This document shows, piece after piece, positions 16,420 to 23,065 of a DNA stretch of 30,720 bases. Source of the DNA: DUUI01 sp964345765 (GTDB lineage: Bacteria; Bacillota_I; Bacilli_A; Erysipelotrichales; Erysipelotrichaceae); NCBI GenBank assembly GCA_964345765.1, contig CAYFSJ010000017.1, forward strand, positions 1-30,720, in the 5' to 3' direction. Below the pieces are notes generated by a model. That model worked only from the letters and a program-made list of their open reading frames with translations. It did no database searches and was not told where the DNA came from. Within the stretch, counting starts at the first letter, position 1, and every line of letters starts with the position of its first letter. The position numbers and the translations under genes were made by a program.

Positions 16420-16684
16420 ATGTTATTGTTAAATGTAAATGAAAAAGACCAATGGCTTTTTACTTATTGGGAGTTTACGTATAAGGTAGGTTGGCCACAA
16501 ATTTGTAAAGCGGCTCAACGATTTTATGATGATTACTTTTTATAATCAAACAAAAGCTGTTGGTGTCACTTTACCTACAAAAAGTAGTAAACATGATCTT
16601 ACGGACTATCAGACATTAAATATCTTTTTGACTCATTATTTAACTAGTAAAGAACTGGGTATCTATTTGGATGTTTTTGACTAG
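16420..16684 (+). pseudogene. Frameshifted remnant of an unidentified small gene
   Basis: An ATG at 16420 opens a 41-residue frame (beginning MLLLNVNEKDQWLFTYWEF, ending FYDDYFL) that stops at 16543-16545. A second frame starting at 16529 runs on for 51 residues (from MITFYNQTKAVGVTL to LGIYLDVFD) to the stop at 16682-16684. The two overlap where YDDYF and YNQTK meet, which suggests one original protein of about 85 residues split by a one-base change. A GGTGG-type purine stretch precedes the first ATG. I do not recognise the family. Confidence 0.5.
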
Positions 16685-17028
16685 ATGATGGATAAAGATA
16701 AATTATTACAAGAGTGGTTAGAAGAAGAAAGACTTGCCATATCAAAGGATGGGATTTTTCTCATATTCATGGTCGTTACGAAGAAGAGGATTAGTTACCA
16801 TGGGATTTAAAAGAAACAATACTGACTTATTTAAAATCGGATATGAAACTTTTAGATATGGAAACCGGTGGTGGAGAGTTTTTACTTTCTTTAGGACATC
16901 CAGTCCAAAACACGACGGCGATTGAAGCTTATCCACCTAATGTTGCGTATTGTCAAGAAATGTTATTACCACTTGGCATCCATTTTATTGAAGCAGTTGC
17001 AAAGAAGAGAGTATTCAAAATTCTGTAA
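16685..17028 (+). pseudogene. Remnant of a class I SAM-dependent methyltransferase
   Basis: From the ATG at 16685 the frame reads KLLQEWLEEE, then must shift to give WDFSHIHGRYEEED from about 16750. Next comes an in-frame TAG at 16792-16794, then LPWDLKETILTYLKSD, the SAM-binding motif I LLDMETGGGEFLLSLGHP, and EAYPPNVAYCQEMLLPLGI. The frame ends at 17026-17028, well before the motifs that complete the Rossmann domain. Layout and wording match a Firmicutes class I methyltransferase group that normally has about 250 residues. With a frameshift, a nonsense codon and a missing second half it is dead. The motif I Gly residues remain intact, suggesting the loss is fairly recent. Confidence 0.82.
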
Positions 17029-17045
17029 AACTGTTTAAAGAGGCG

Positions 17046-17219
17046 ATGGAAGATCATGATATACCAGACCATAATATGGCTGTTTGTGAGGGTGAAAACT
17101 TTGTCTTTAATTTAGAAAACCTATTAGAAGAACAATCGATTCGAATTGTTTTCCATAGTTTTATAGATCAGGATAATAACGCGGTACCTGAACCACTCCA
17201 TCCATATGATAGAGACTAA
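17046..17219 (+). CDS. Short hypothetical protein or gene fragment
   Basis: An ATG at 17046 opens a 57-residue acidic frame (from MEDHDIPDHNMAVCEGENF, ending PEPLHPYDRD). The same frame extends upstream without ATG through ESIQNSVKLFKEA to about 16992, directly where the methyltransferase frame breaks off. It is therefore likely the tail of another lost gene joined to the methyltransferase remnant by a deletion. No ribosome binding site is obvious. A strong terminator overlaps its stop. No family recognised. Confidence 0.4.
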   Translation: MEDHDIPDHNMAVCEGENFVFNLENLLEEQSIRIVFHSFIDQDNNAVPEPLHPYDRD

Positions 17220-17240
17220 AAAGGAGTTATGCTCCTTTTT
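17218..17240 (+). terminator. Strong rho-independent terminator
   Basis: AAAAAGGAG at 17218-17226 pairs perfectly with CTCCTTTTT at 17232-17240 around a 5-base loop, and T residues are part of the right arm. The A-rich left arm makes it usable from both strands. Confidence 0.8.
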
Positions 17241-17273
17241 AAAATTAATTATTATATCGAAACAAGCTAAACA

Positions 17274-17289
17274 AAACTATATATTGTGT
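17274..17289 (+). promoter_or_regulatory. NrdR-box-like 16-base sequence
   Basis: The 16 bases match the published NrdR box pattern acaCwAtATaTwGtgt at 15 positions (AAACTATATATTGTGT). A second box about three helical turns away, as usual for NrdR, is not convincing; only a different palindrome at 17309-17324 (arms ACAA and TTGT) is seen. In an AT-rich spacer the match could be chance. Confidence 0.25.
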
Positions 17290-17304
17290 ACAATAATATT
17301 TTGA

Positions 17305-17333
17305 TTGAACAACCATATGATTGTACATATAAA
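17305..17333 (+). promoter_or_regulatory. Candidate promoter upstream of the broken gene at 17351
   Basis: TTGAAC at 17305-17310 and TATAAA at 17328-17333 are 17 bases apart. TACAAT at 17289-17294 is an alternative -10, which would leave the ribosome binding site GAGAGGA (17334-17340) in the message. Confidence 0.35.
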
Positions 17334-17350
17334 GAGAGGATTTTACTGAT

Positions 17351-17674
17351 ATGTAAAGACTAGTTGGTTGGTTATTAGTTATAACGGTATTTAGTATCAT
17401 AGGCTTATTTTTGATTGGGGAGCTGCGCTATTATCAAACGATTCAGTTAGGTAATACATCCTATGGCTATATTGGGCGAAAAGCTAGAGTCTTAGACACA
17501 CCAGACTCTTTAGAGAGAATCTTTAAAGACCTTCATCATCATAAAGACTTTAAAGATAAACCAATCATGCTATCAAGTCTGATAATCGACGCACAAACAA
17601 TAAGTCTTGATATTCAAGATCCAAACAACGAAGACTATTTTGATACTATCTATATGATGGAACAAGGATCTTAG
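17351..17674 (+). pseudogene. Membrane-anchored small protein gene with TAA as second codon
   Basis: A ribosome binding site (GAGAGGA at 17334-17340) leads to ATG at 17351, but the next codon is TAA. The frame then continues open for about 105 codons: RLVGWLLVITVFSIIGLFLIGE (one membrane helix with a basic start), then a soluble part with SYGYIGRKARVLDTPDSLERIF, ending at the TAG at 17672-17674. A single A-to-T change from AAA (Lys) would explain the stop, since MKRL is a typical start for such proteins. TTG at 17411 opens an 87-residue frame lacking the helix, but nothing suggests it is used. No family recognised. Confidence 0.65.
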
Positions 17675-17681
17675 CCAATAA

Positions 17682-17942
17682 ATGATAAAAAAAGATCCGG
17701 TTAAGAATCTTTTTGAGCTCAATTTAATTGATTTTAATGATGTTAGAAGCAATGTTGTGGTTGATTTTTATAACTCAATTAACACGTATCTTCAAGAAAA
17801 CAAAATCAATGTAGACAGAGAGATTTCAATCACAACTGTTAATTTAGAGGACACTTATCTAGTCTCATTTGTGCGTGGGACAAGAGAAGATTATCGTTTT
17901 ATGATGAAACTAGATGGCAGTGGCTTTATGTTATACAAATAA
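17682..17942 (+). CDS. Small hypothetical protein
   Basis: An 86-residue frame beginning MIKKDPVKNLFELNLIDF and ending FMMKLDGSGFMLYK, with alternating charged and hydrophobic residues as in a small alpha/beta protein. It has no signal or membrane segment and no known motif. It starts 7 bases after the stop of the broken gene at 17351-17674 and would have been co-transcribed with it, so its expression may now be lowered. Its last 12 bases overlap the end of the convergent VTT gene. No clear ribosome binding site. It may itself be losing function, although its frame is intact. Confidence 0.6.
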   Translation: MIKKDPVKNLFELNLIDFNDVRSNVVVDFYNSINTYLQENKINVDREISITTVNLEDTYLVSFVRGTREDYRFMMKLDGSGFMLYK

Positions 17943-18527
17943 ATTATAAATAAACTCAATAACCTTCGTCGTTCCAATTGTATAGGCCAATATCGCAATT
18001 GGCTTACACGTAATAATTATTAACATATAACGTCTAAATCTCATTTTAGTAAGAGCCGCCAAAGCACAGATAAAATCTGCTGGCACAAACGGTAAGATCA
18101 TCGAGATAATAAAGAATCGCTCAAAGCCATCGCCCTTATCTAACCATGAGATGTATTTGTTATAAGTTTTAGGCTTGACCATCAATTGAACAAATGGCTT
18201 ACCATAACGTCTAACTAAATAAAATAAGATCCCACATCCAATAACAATCCCAATATAGTTCCAAACAGTCCCCCAAAACATTCCATACATAGCGACACCC
18301 GCTAAGATAGTCATGGCACCTGGGATAATTGGAACGACCGTCTGAACAATTTGGACGAAGATAAACATCATAATGCCAATCACACCAAATGGTTTAATGA
18401 AAGCTTCCATTTTTTCTTGTGACGTTAATAATCCTTCTTGATATGCCCACCATGTAGCGATGATAGTCAAGATAATCCCGATAATTCCCGCCGCATTAAA
18501 CATGAAGTTTTTTTGTTTCTGATTCAT
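17931..18527 (-). CDS. TVP38/TMEM64 family (VTT domain) membrane protein
   Basis: A 198-residue polytopic membrane protein of the DedA-related VTT/SNARE-associated group. Predicted helices are at about residues 8-28, 45-85, 88-107 and further toward the C-terminus. The family signature region is seen in PIIPGAMTILAGVAMYG, then FLV-type RRYGKPFV, the re-entrant-like LPFVPADFICALAALTKMRFRRYM and a final helix. Relatives are linked to lipid scrambling or transport and membrane homeostasis. GGAG precedes the ATG, and an extended -10 lies at 18553-18561. It converges on, and overlaps by 12 bases, the small gene at 17682. Specific substrate unknown. Confidence 0.88.
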   Translation of the reverse strand: MNQKQKNFMFNAAGIIGIILTIIATWWAYQEGLLTSQEKMEAFIKPFGVIGIMMFIFVQIVQTVVPIIPGAMTILAGVAMYGMFWGTVWNYIGIVIGCGILFYLVRRYGKPFVQLMVKPKTYNKYISWLDKGDGFERFFIISMILPFVPADFICALAALTKMRFRRYMLIIITCKPIAILAYTIGTTKVIEFIYNLFV

Positions 18528-18552
18528 AGCGTCTCCATCACTGACTTTGTGT

Positions 18553-18561
18553 ATTATATCA
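18553..18561 (-). promoter_or_regulatory. Extended -10 of the VTT gene
   Basis: On the minus strand TG-A-TATAAT, about 25 bases before the ATG at 18527. An inverted repeat AAAGATT/AATCTTT with a 3-base loop lies just upstream in the shared region with htpG; its role is unknown. Confidence 0.5.
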
Positions 18562-18634
18562 AAATTTAATGAAAAGATTGTTAATCTTTCTAATTTGTCA
18601 TGATTTCTTAAGAGATACTTAATAATCTACAGAC

Positions 18635-18662
18635 TTGACAAGTACGTTTAGACTGATAAAAT
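18635..18662 (+). promoter_or_regulatory. htpG promoter
   Basis: TTGACA at 18635-18640 (perfect -35) and TAAAAT at 18657-18662 are separated by 16 bases, with TG one base before the -10. The start site would fall at the beginning of the CIRCE element. Confidence 0.8.
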
Positions 18663-18666
18663 AGTT

Positions 18667-18693
18667 TTAGCACTCAAAAGTGATAAGTGCTAA
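18667..18693 (+). promoter_or_regulatory. CIRCE operator (HrcA binding site)
   Basis: The arms TTAGCACTC and AAGTGCTAA are separated by 9 bases, differing from the CIRCE consensus by one base in the second arm (A for G). It sits between the -10 and the ribosome binding site CGGAGG at 18695-18700, where HrcA binding would block transcription. This is the standard position for CIRCE in groE and dnaK operons. Confidence 0.9.
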
Positions 18694-18704
18694 ACGGAGG
18701 TTTT

Positions 18705-20555
18705 ATGGCAAGATTAAAAAAATTTAAAGCAGAGTCTCAAAGAGTCTTAGACTTGATGATTAACTCAATCTATACAAATCAAGAAATATTCTTAAGAGAA
18801 CTCATCTCCAATGCGTCAGACGCAATGGATAAACTTTATGTTCAAACACTCAATGAAGATGGTGTGAAGTTTAATAAAGATGACTTAAAAATTGAACTTA
18901 AAGTCAACAAAGATTTAAGAACAATCCACGTCAAAGACTATGGAATAGGAATGACCAAAGAAGAGCTAGAAGAAAATCTAGGAACCATTGCTCATTCAGG
19001 AAGTGGAATCTTTAAAAATCAACTCGAAGAACCAATCAGTGATGTCGATATTATTGGACAATTTGGGGTCGGTTTTTACTCAGGCTATATGGTCGCCAAA
19101 GAAATGCGCGTCATGAGTAAATCAGAAGATAGCGACTCAGGCTATGTCTTTATCTCTAATGGTGTAGATGGATATCGCATCGAAAAAGTCGACAAATCTG
19201 ATCGAGGAACTGAAATCATCATTTTCCTAAAAGACAATACCGATGAACAAAACTATGATCAATACTTAGAATTAGACAATATCCGTAGTTTAGTCAAAAA
19301 GTATTCAGACTATGTTCGCTATCCAATTGTAATTAACAATGAGGATGGAGAGTCTGAAACACTCAATTCAATGGTGCCATTATGGAAACGTTCTAAATCA
19401 GAAATCAGTGAAGAAGACTACCATCAATTTTACATGGACCGTTTCAGTGATTATCAAGAACCACTCCATACCATACATATGCAAGTTGAGGGTGCTCAAA
19501 GTTTTAACGCACTACTATTCATTCCAAAACATTTACCCTTCAATTTCTATAATGAGAAAGATAAAAAAGGCTTAGCCCTATATTCTCGCTCAGTCTTTAT
19601 TCAAGAACATAACGAACATTTGATTGCTGATTACTTCGGCTTTGTGCGTGGAGTTGTGGATTCAGCTGATTTAAACTTAAACATTTCTCGTGAGGTCCTA
19701 CAAAATGACCGTCAATTAGCCAATATGGCCAAACGAATTAACCGTAAAGTAAAGAGTGAACTTGAGTTAATGTTAAAAAATGATAGAGAAAAATACGAAG
19801 AATTTTTCGATGTCTTTGGTCTACAACTTAAATACGGAATGTACGATCATTTTGGTGCCAACAAAGATGAGATTAAAGACTTAGTCTTATTTACATCAAC
19901 CTACCAAGATAAGTTAGTGACCTTAAATGAAGTGGTCTCTCGCTTAGATGAAGATCAAAAAGAAATCTATTATGTCAGTGCACCATCGCTTCTAAAAGCA
20001 AGACAACTCCCACAAGTGGAAGGAATCTTAGATCAAGACCGTGAAGTGTTAGTGTTGATGGACGATGTTGATGAGTTTGCTTTAAAAGTCCTTGGCGAAT
20101 ATGATGGTAAGACTTTTAAAGCACTTAACCAAGGCGATCTAGAGGTTAATGAAGAAACTAAAGAAACTTTAGAGAAATTAAGTGAAGAAAATAAAGATGT
20201 CTTAGAAGTCATTAAAGAATCATTAAGCGGTGTGGTAGGCGATGTTCGATTGACCTCTCGCTTAAAATCACATCCAGTCTGTTTAGTAAGTGATGAGGGT
20301 ATTTCTTTTGAAATGGAGAAAGTCTTGGCTCAATCACCTGATGAGAGTCAACATTTAAAGGCAACTCGAATCTTAGAACTTAATCCAGACCATGATTTAT
20401 TTAAAGTTTTAAGTCAATTGGATGAAACCAAATTAAAAGAGTATGCTTCCATCTTATATGATCAAGCACTTTTAATTGAGGGTCTTCCAATTGAAGATCC
20501 AGCTGCTTTTTCGACAAAAATATCTAAATTAATGATTGATTCAGCTCAATCGTGA
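18705..20555 (+). CDS. htpG: Hsp90-family chaperone HtpG
   Basis: A 616-residue bacterial Hsp90. The start at 18705 (MARLKKFKAE) follows GGAGG; a GTG at 18687 lies inside the CIRCE operator and is not the start. The N-terminal GHKL ATPase domain has FLRELISNASDA near 29-40, the GIGMTKEEL region, and IGQFGVGFYSGYMVA. The middle domain includes LYSRSVFIQE and RGVVDSADLNLNISREVLQ, and a C-terminal dimerisation domain ends at about the usual length. It has a strong promoter with a CIRCE element, so HrcA repression and heat induction are expected. B. subtilis htpG, by contrast, is not a CIRCE gene. Upstream in the opposite direction is the VTT gene; downstream is a CapA-family gene with its own promoter. 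Confidence 0.97.
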   Translation: MARLKKFKAESQRVLDLMINSIYTNQEIFLRELISNASDAMDKLYVQTLNEDGVKFNKDDLKIELKVNKDLRTIHVKDYGIGMTKEELEENLGTIAHSGSGIFKNQLEEPISDVDIIGQFGVGFYSGYMVAKEMRVMSKSEDSDSGYVFISNGVDGYRIEKVDKSDRGTEIIIFLKDNTDEQNYDQYLELDNIRSLVKKYSDYVRYPIVINNEDGESETLNSMVPLWKRSKSEISEEDYHQFYMDRFSDYQEPLHTIHMQVEGAQSFNALLFIPKHLPFNFYNEKDKKGLALYSRSVFIQEHNEHLIADYFGFVRGVVDSADLNLNISREVLQNDRQLANMAKRINRKVKSELELMLKNDREKYEEFFDVFGLQLKYGMYDHFGANKDEIKDLVLFTSTYQDKLVTLNEVVSRLDEDQKEIYYVSAPSLLKARQLPQVEGILDQDREVLVLMDDVDEFALKVLGEYDGKTFKALNQGDLEVNEETKETLEKLSEENKDVLEVIKESLSGVVGDVRLTSRLKSHPVCLVSDEGISFEMEKVLAQSPDESQHLKATRILELNPDHDLFKVLSQLDETKLKEYASILYDQALLIEGLPIEDPAAFSTKISKLMIDSAQS

Positions 20556-20612
20556 GTTGTGGCAAAGTCAGAGAGCTTGGTGTAAAATAAGAGTTGGATA
20601 GGGGGAACAACT

Positions 20613-21905
20613 ATGACTCGTAAACGTTCCAAATTTAAACAACGACTTGTCGTTATATTGAGTGTCACCTTAATCTTTTTAGTGACGCTAACCGCTTTAA
20701 AGATAGCGGACAATTATCTATCAAAGGATACTGAGCCAGAAACAGTTCAAACTGATCCGCAACCAGAACCACAACCAGAGCCAGATCCAGGGTCTGATCC
20801 AGAACCTGAACCAGAGCCAGAACCTCAGACTAAAAAAGAGGCTAAGATTATGGCGGTGGGAGATGTATTAATTCATGACTTGTTGTATTTTAGTGCACAA
20901 GATCCTAATACGGGAGCCTATGATTTTAACTCTCAGTTTGAGATGATCCAACCTCTTATTAGTTCGGCCGATCTCGCCATCGCAAACTATGAGGGTTCAA
21001 TTAGTCCGGATTATCCATTGGGCGGTTACCCGATGTTTAATGCGCCACCTGAAATAGCTCAGGCGGTGAAGAATGCGGGCTTTGATGTGGTCTCTTTGGC
21101 TAACAACCATATCACTGATTCTAGAAGTGAGGGGATTGATTCCACTTACCATACTTTTAATGACTTGGGTGTCACACCATTTGGGGTGAACATTCAGGCA
21201 GATCAGCCGATGGTTGTTAAAGATGTCAATGGGATTAAAGTGGCTTTACTGGCCTATACTTATGGCTTTAATGGGATGGAACAGACCTTAACTTACCAAG
21301 AACAACAGATGAAACTTGAGCCTATTATTGAAGAGAATATTCAGGCAGATATTACCCAGGCTAAAGAGTTGGCCGATGTCATTATTGTCTATCCTCATAT
21401 GGGGGTTGAATATATGTTGGAACCAACTCAGGAACAAGTTGATTTGTATCATAAGATGGTTGATTGGGGTGCGGATATTGTGTTTGGTAATCACCCACAT
21501 GTGCTTCAACCTACTGAGATTATTCAAAAAGATGGTCTTGATAAATTTATTATCTATTCGATGGGTAACTTCCTTAGTAACCAACGAATTGAAACCCTTG
21601 ATAATGCCTGGACTGAGCGTGGTGTTGTCATGGAAGTGAATATTAGCCAAGAAAATGATGAACCGGTTAAGATTGAGTCGATTGTGGCTCATCCAACTTG
21701 GGTTTATCGTGAACCGATCCACACACATTTAGTTGATGGTGTGCATGTGCCTCATCAATACCATGTGTTGTCGACTAGCCAGGCGCTAGCGGGACAATTA
21801 GATTTAGAGTTAACACAGGCTCATCTTGATCGCATTCAGAGGGCTCATGATGAGGTGCTTCAACATCTAAATATTGGTCCACTAACAGGAGGTCAAAATG
21901 AGTGA
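20613..21905 (+). CDS. CapA-family protein (metallophosphoesterase-like, poly-gamma-glutamate/capsule type)
   Basis: A 430-residue membrane-anchored protein: a helix at about residues 12-32, a Pro/Glu/Gln-rich linker at about 42-70, then a CapA domain of calcineurin-like metallophosphoesterase fold. Motifs seen are MAVGDVLIHD, ANYEGSIS, VSLANNHITD, GNHPHVLQ and YSMGNFLSNQ, which supply the Asp, Asn and His metal ligands. CapA/PgsA proteins take part in poly-gamma-glutamate synthesis, but no capB or capC homologue is nearby, and many CapA proteins have other wall-linked roles. GGGGG precedes the ATG, and a TAAAAT -10 lies at 20583-20588. It overlaps the next gene by 8 bases. Confidence 0.9.
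   Translation: MTRKRSKFKQRLVVILSVTLIFLVTLTALKIADNYLSKDTEPETVQTDPQPEPQPEPDPGSDPEPEPEPEPQTKKEAKIMAVGDVLIHDLLYFSAQDPNTGAYDFNSQFEMIQPLISSADLAIANYEGSISPDYPLGGYPMFNAPPEIAQAVKNAGFDVVSLANNHITDSRSEGIDSTYHTFNDLGVTPFGVNIQADQPMVVKDVNGIKVALLAYTYGFNGMEQTLTYQEQQMKLEPIIEENIQADITQAKELADVIIVYPHMGVEYMLEPTQEQVDLYHKMVDWGADIVFGNHPHVLQPTEIIQKDGLDKFIIYSMGNFLSNQRIETLDNAWTERGVVMEVNISQENDEPVKIESIVAHPTWVYREPIHTHLVDGVHVPHQYHVLSTSQALAGQLDLELTQAHLDRIQRAHDEVLQHLNIGPLTGGQNE
20756..20827 (+). repeat. CCAGAA/CCAGAG-type hexamer repeats coding a Pro-Glu linker
   Basis: Imperfect 6-base units (CCAGAA, CCAGAG, CCAGAT) encode PE, PD and QPEP units in the linker of the CapA protein. Because the unit is a multiple of three, copy number changes would lengthen or shorten the linker without shifting the frame. 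Confidence 0.75.
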
Positions 21906-22536
21906 ATCGTTATTAGATGCTATTAAAGACCAAATGAAACAACAGAAATACCAAATTGTGATGGATACCCAAAAACGGTTGAAATCTTTGGAGTTAAATG
22001 ATGAACAGGTTCATCAGTATTTAAACTGGGCGTATCAAAATGCGCTGAGTGAAAATGGTGAACTGGATGATAAACAGTATTTTCAAAACTTAAACCAACT
22101 TCCTTTGATTGATGAGTCGCCTAAAGTGATTAAGACCTTATCAATTGAAGAGGCGTTGAGTATACTTAATGATTTACTGATCCAACAACAATCTTCTTTA
22201 CAGGATGTGCGGATTGATTATTGGTATGCGACCATGATTTTGGATGATGGCTATAAGGCTGAAGTTCGAATCATGGGTAAGGTCAGACCAATTGAATTAG
22301 CCGATGTCTTGGCGATGCGTGAGGGCATAGGAGAAGAGGTAGAAGTGGAAGTGGTTTTAGAGACGGATGGCTCTCCGATTATTCTTAATGACTATCAAGC
22401 TCAAGAACCTTTGGATGAATTATTAGAGGAAAAGGATACGTTACGGTTCTATTTTAAAGAGGAACAAGTAAAAATCGATTTGGTCTTTAGTAAGAAACAG
22501 ACACAGAAATTCCATGCGATTGAGTCGGTTGTTTAG
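21898..22536 (+). CDS. Hypothetical protein coupled to the CapA gene
   Basis: A 212-residue soluble, acidic protein with a helical N-terminal half (SLLDAIKDQMKQQKYQIVMDTQKRLKS begins the protein, residues 4-30) and a strand-rich second half containing DYWYATMILDDGYKAEVRIM. No signal, membrane helix, Cys pair or known motif. The start lies 8 bases before the stop of the CapA gene and after AGGAGG, so translation is coupled and a functional link to the CapA protein is likely. I do not recognise the family. Confidence 0.78.
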   Translation: MSESLLDAIKDQMKQQKYQIVMDTQKRLKSLELNDEQVHQYLNWAYQNALSENGELDDKQYFQNLNQLPLIDESPKVIKTLSIEEALSILNDLLIQQQSSLQDVRIDYWYATMILDDGYKAEVRIMGKVRPIELADVLAMREGIGEEVEVEVVLETDGSPIILNDYQAQEPLDELLEEKDTLRFYFKEEQVKIDLVFSKKQTQKFHAIESVV

Positions 22537-22547
22537 ATATAGCGTTT

Positions 22548-22580
22548 AGACTTTATTATTCATTGTGAAAAAAGTCTTTT
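22548..22580 (+). terminator. Possible terminator of the CapA operon
   Basis: AGACTTT at 22548-22554 pairs with AAAGTCT at 22571-22577 across a 16-base loop, followed by T residues. It is weaker than the next hairpin at 22626. Confidence 0.45.
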
Positions 22581-22625
22581 ACCTAAAACTTTAAACATTT
22601 AATGATTCTCGTTAAAACACAAATC

Positions 22626-22652
22626 AAAGAGGTTTTAATAACCTCTTTTTTT
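22626..22652 (+). terminator. Strong terminator directly upstream of the nrd promoter
   Basis: AAAGAGGTT at 22626-22634 pairs perfectly with AACCTCTTT at 22640-22648 around a 5-base loop, followed by T residues. It ends upstream transcription immediately before the nrd -10. Confidence 0.85.
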
Positions 22653-22660
22653 GTTACAAT
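22652..22660 (+). promoter_or_regulatory. Extended -10 of the nrd operon
   Basis: TG-T-TACAAT, beginning within the T tract of the preceding terminator, so the -35 region would coincide with the terminator hairpin. GAAGGAGG follows and the nrdI ATG is at 22685. No clear NrdR box is seen here. Confidence 0.55.
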
Positions 22661-22684
22661 GGGTAGTACCTGAAGGAGGACATT

Positions 22685-23065
22685 ATGTTTATTGTCGTTG
22701 ATAGTTTAACCGGATTGAGTATGAAGTTTGCCCAGAATTTAGGGTATCCGATCTATCGGATTGGCCATGATGATATTCCTTTTGAACAAGGAGCCTATTT
22801 CCTTGTGACCCGATCATTTAACTTTGGTGAAATCCCGATGCCAACCATTGAAGTGTTGAGGAAACACTACCAAAACTGTATTGGGGTGGCTGTGAGTGGC
22901 AACCGTAATTGGGGGACTAATTATGGGGCGGCTGGAGATAAGATTCAGGCGATCTATAATATTAAACTGGTGAGAAAGTTTGAGGGGACCGGATTTAAAC
23001 CTGATTGGGAAGCAGTTAAAGAATATATACAACAGAAAGAGAGAGAAAATAATGAGCGAGCGTAA
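22685..23065 (+). CDS. nrdI: NrdI flavodoxin-like protein
   Basis: A 126-residue flavodoxin-like protein that supplies oxidant to assemble the dimanganese-tyrosyl radical cofactor of NrdF. The FMN-binding loops are visible, especially VAVSGNRNWGTNYGAAGDK at about 68-86, a hallmark of NrdI. Length is typical. It has a strong GGAGG ribosome binding site and is the first gene of nrdI-E-F-H. Its last codons overlap the start of nrdE by 14 bases. Confidence 0.95.
   Translation: MFIVVDSLTGLSMKFAQNLGYPIYRIGHDDIPFEQGAYFLVTRSFNFGEIPMPTIEVLRKHYQNCIGVAVSGNRNWGTNYGAAGDKIQAIYNIKLVRKFEGTGFKPDWEAVKEYIQQKERENNERA

Noticed and set aside
16099..17674. TAA and TAG read as sense codons (altered genetic code)
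   Set aside because: TAA and TAG end intact genes with normal C-termini throughout the window (for example degV, argS, nrdE, nrdH), so the internal stops are better explained as mutations.
18687..18704. GTG at 18687 as htpG start
   Set aside because: It lies inside the CIRCE operator; ATG 18705 has GGAGG and gives the expected N-terminus.
21288..21728. 146-codon frame on the minus strand
   Set aside because: It is fully inside the well-supported CapA gene, has no ribosome binding site and encodes low-complexity Asn/His-rich sequence typical of an antisense shadow.
22980..23051. N-terminal extension of nrdE reaching back into nrdI
   Set aside because: The extra residues are encoded by nrdI in another frame and have no family counterpart; ATG 23052 fits.
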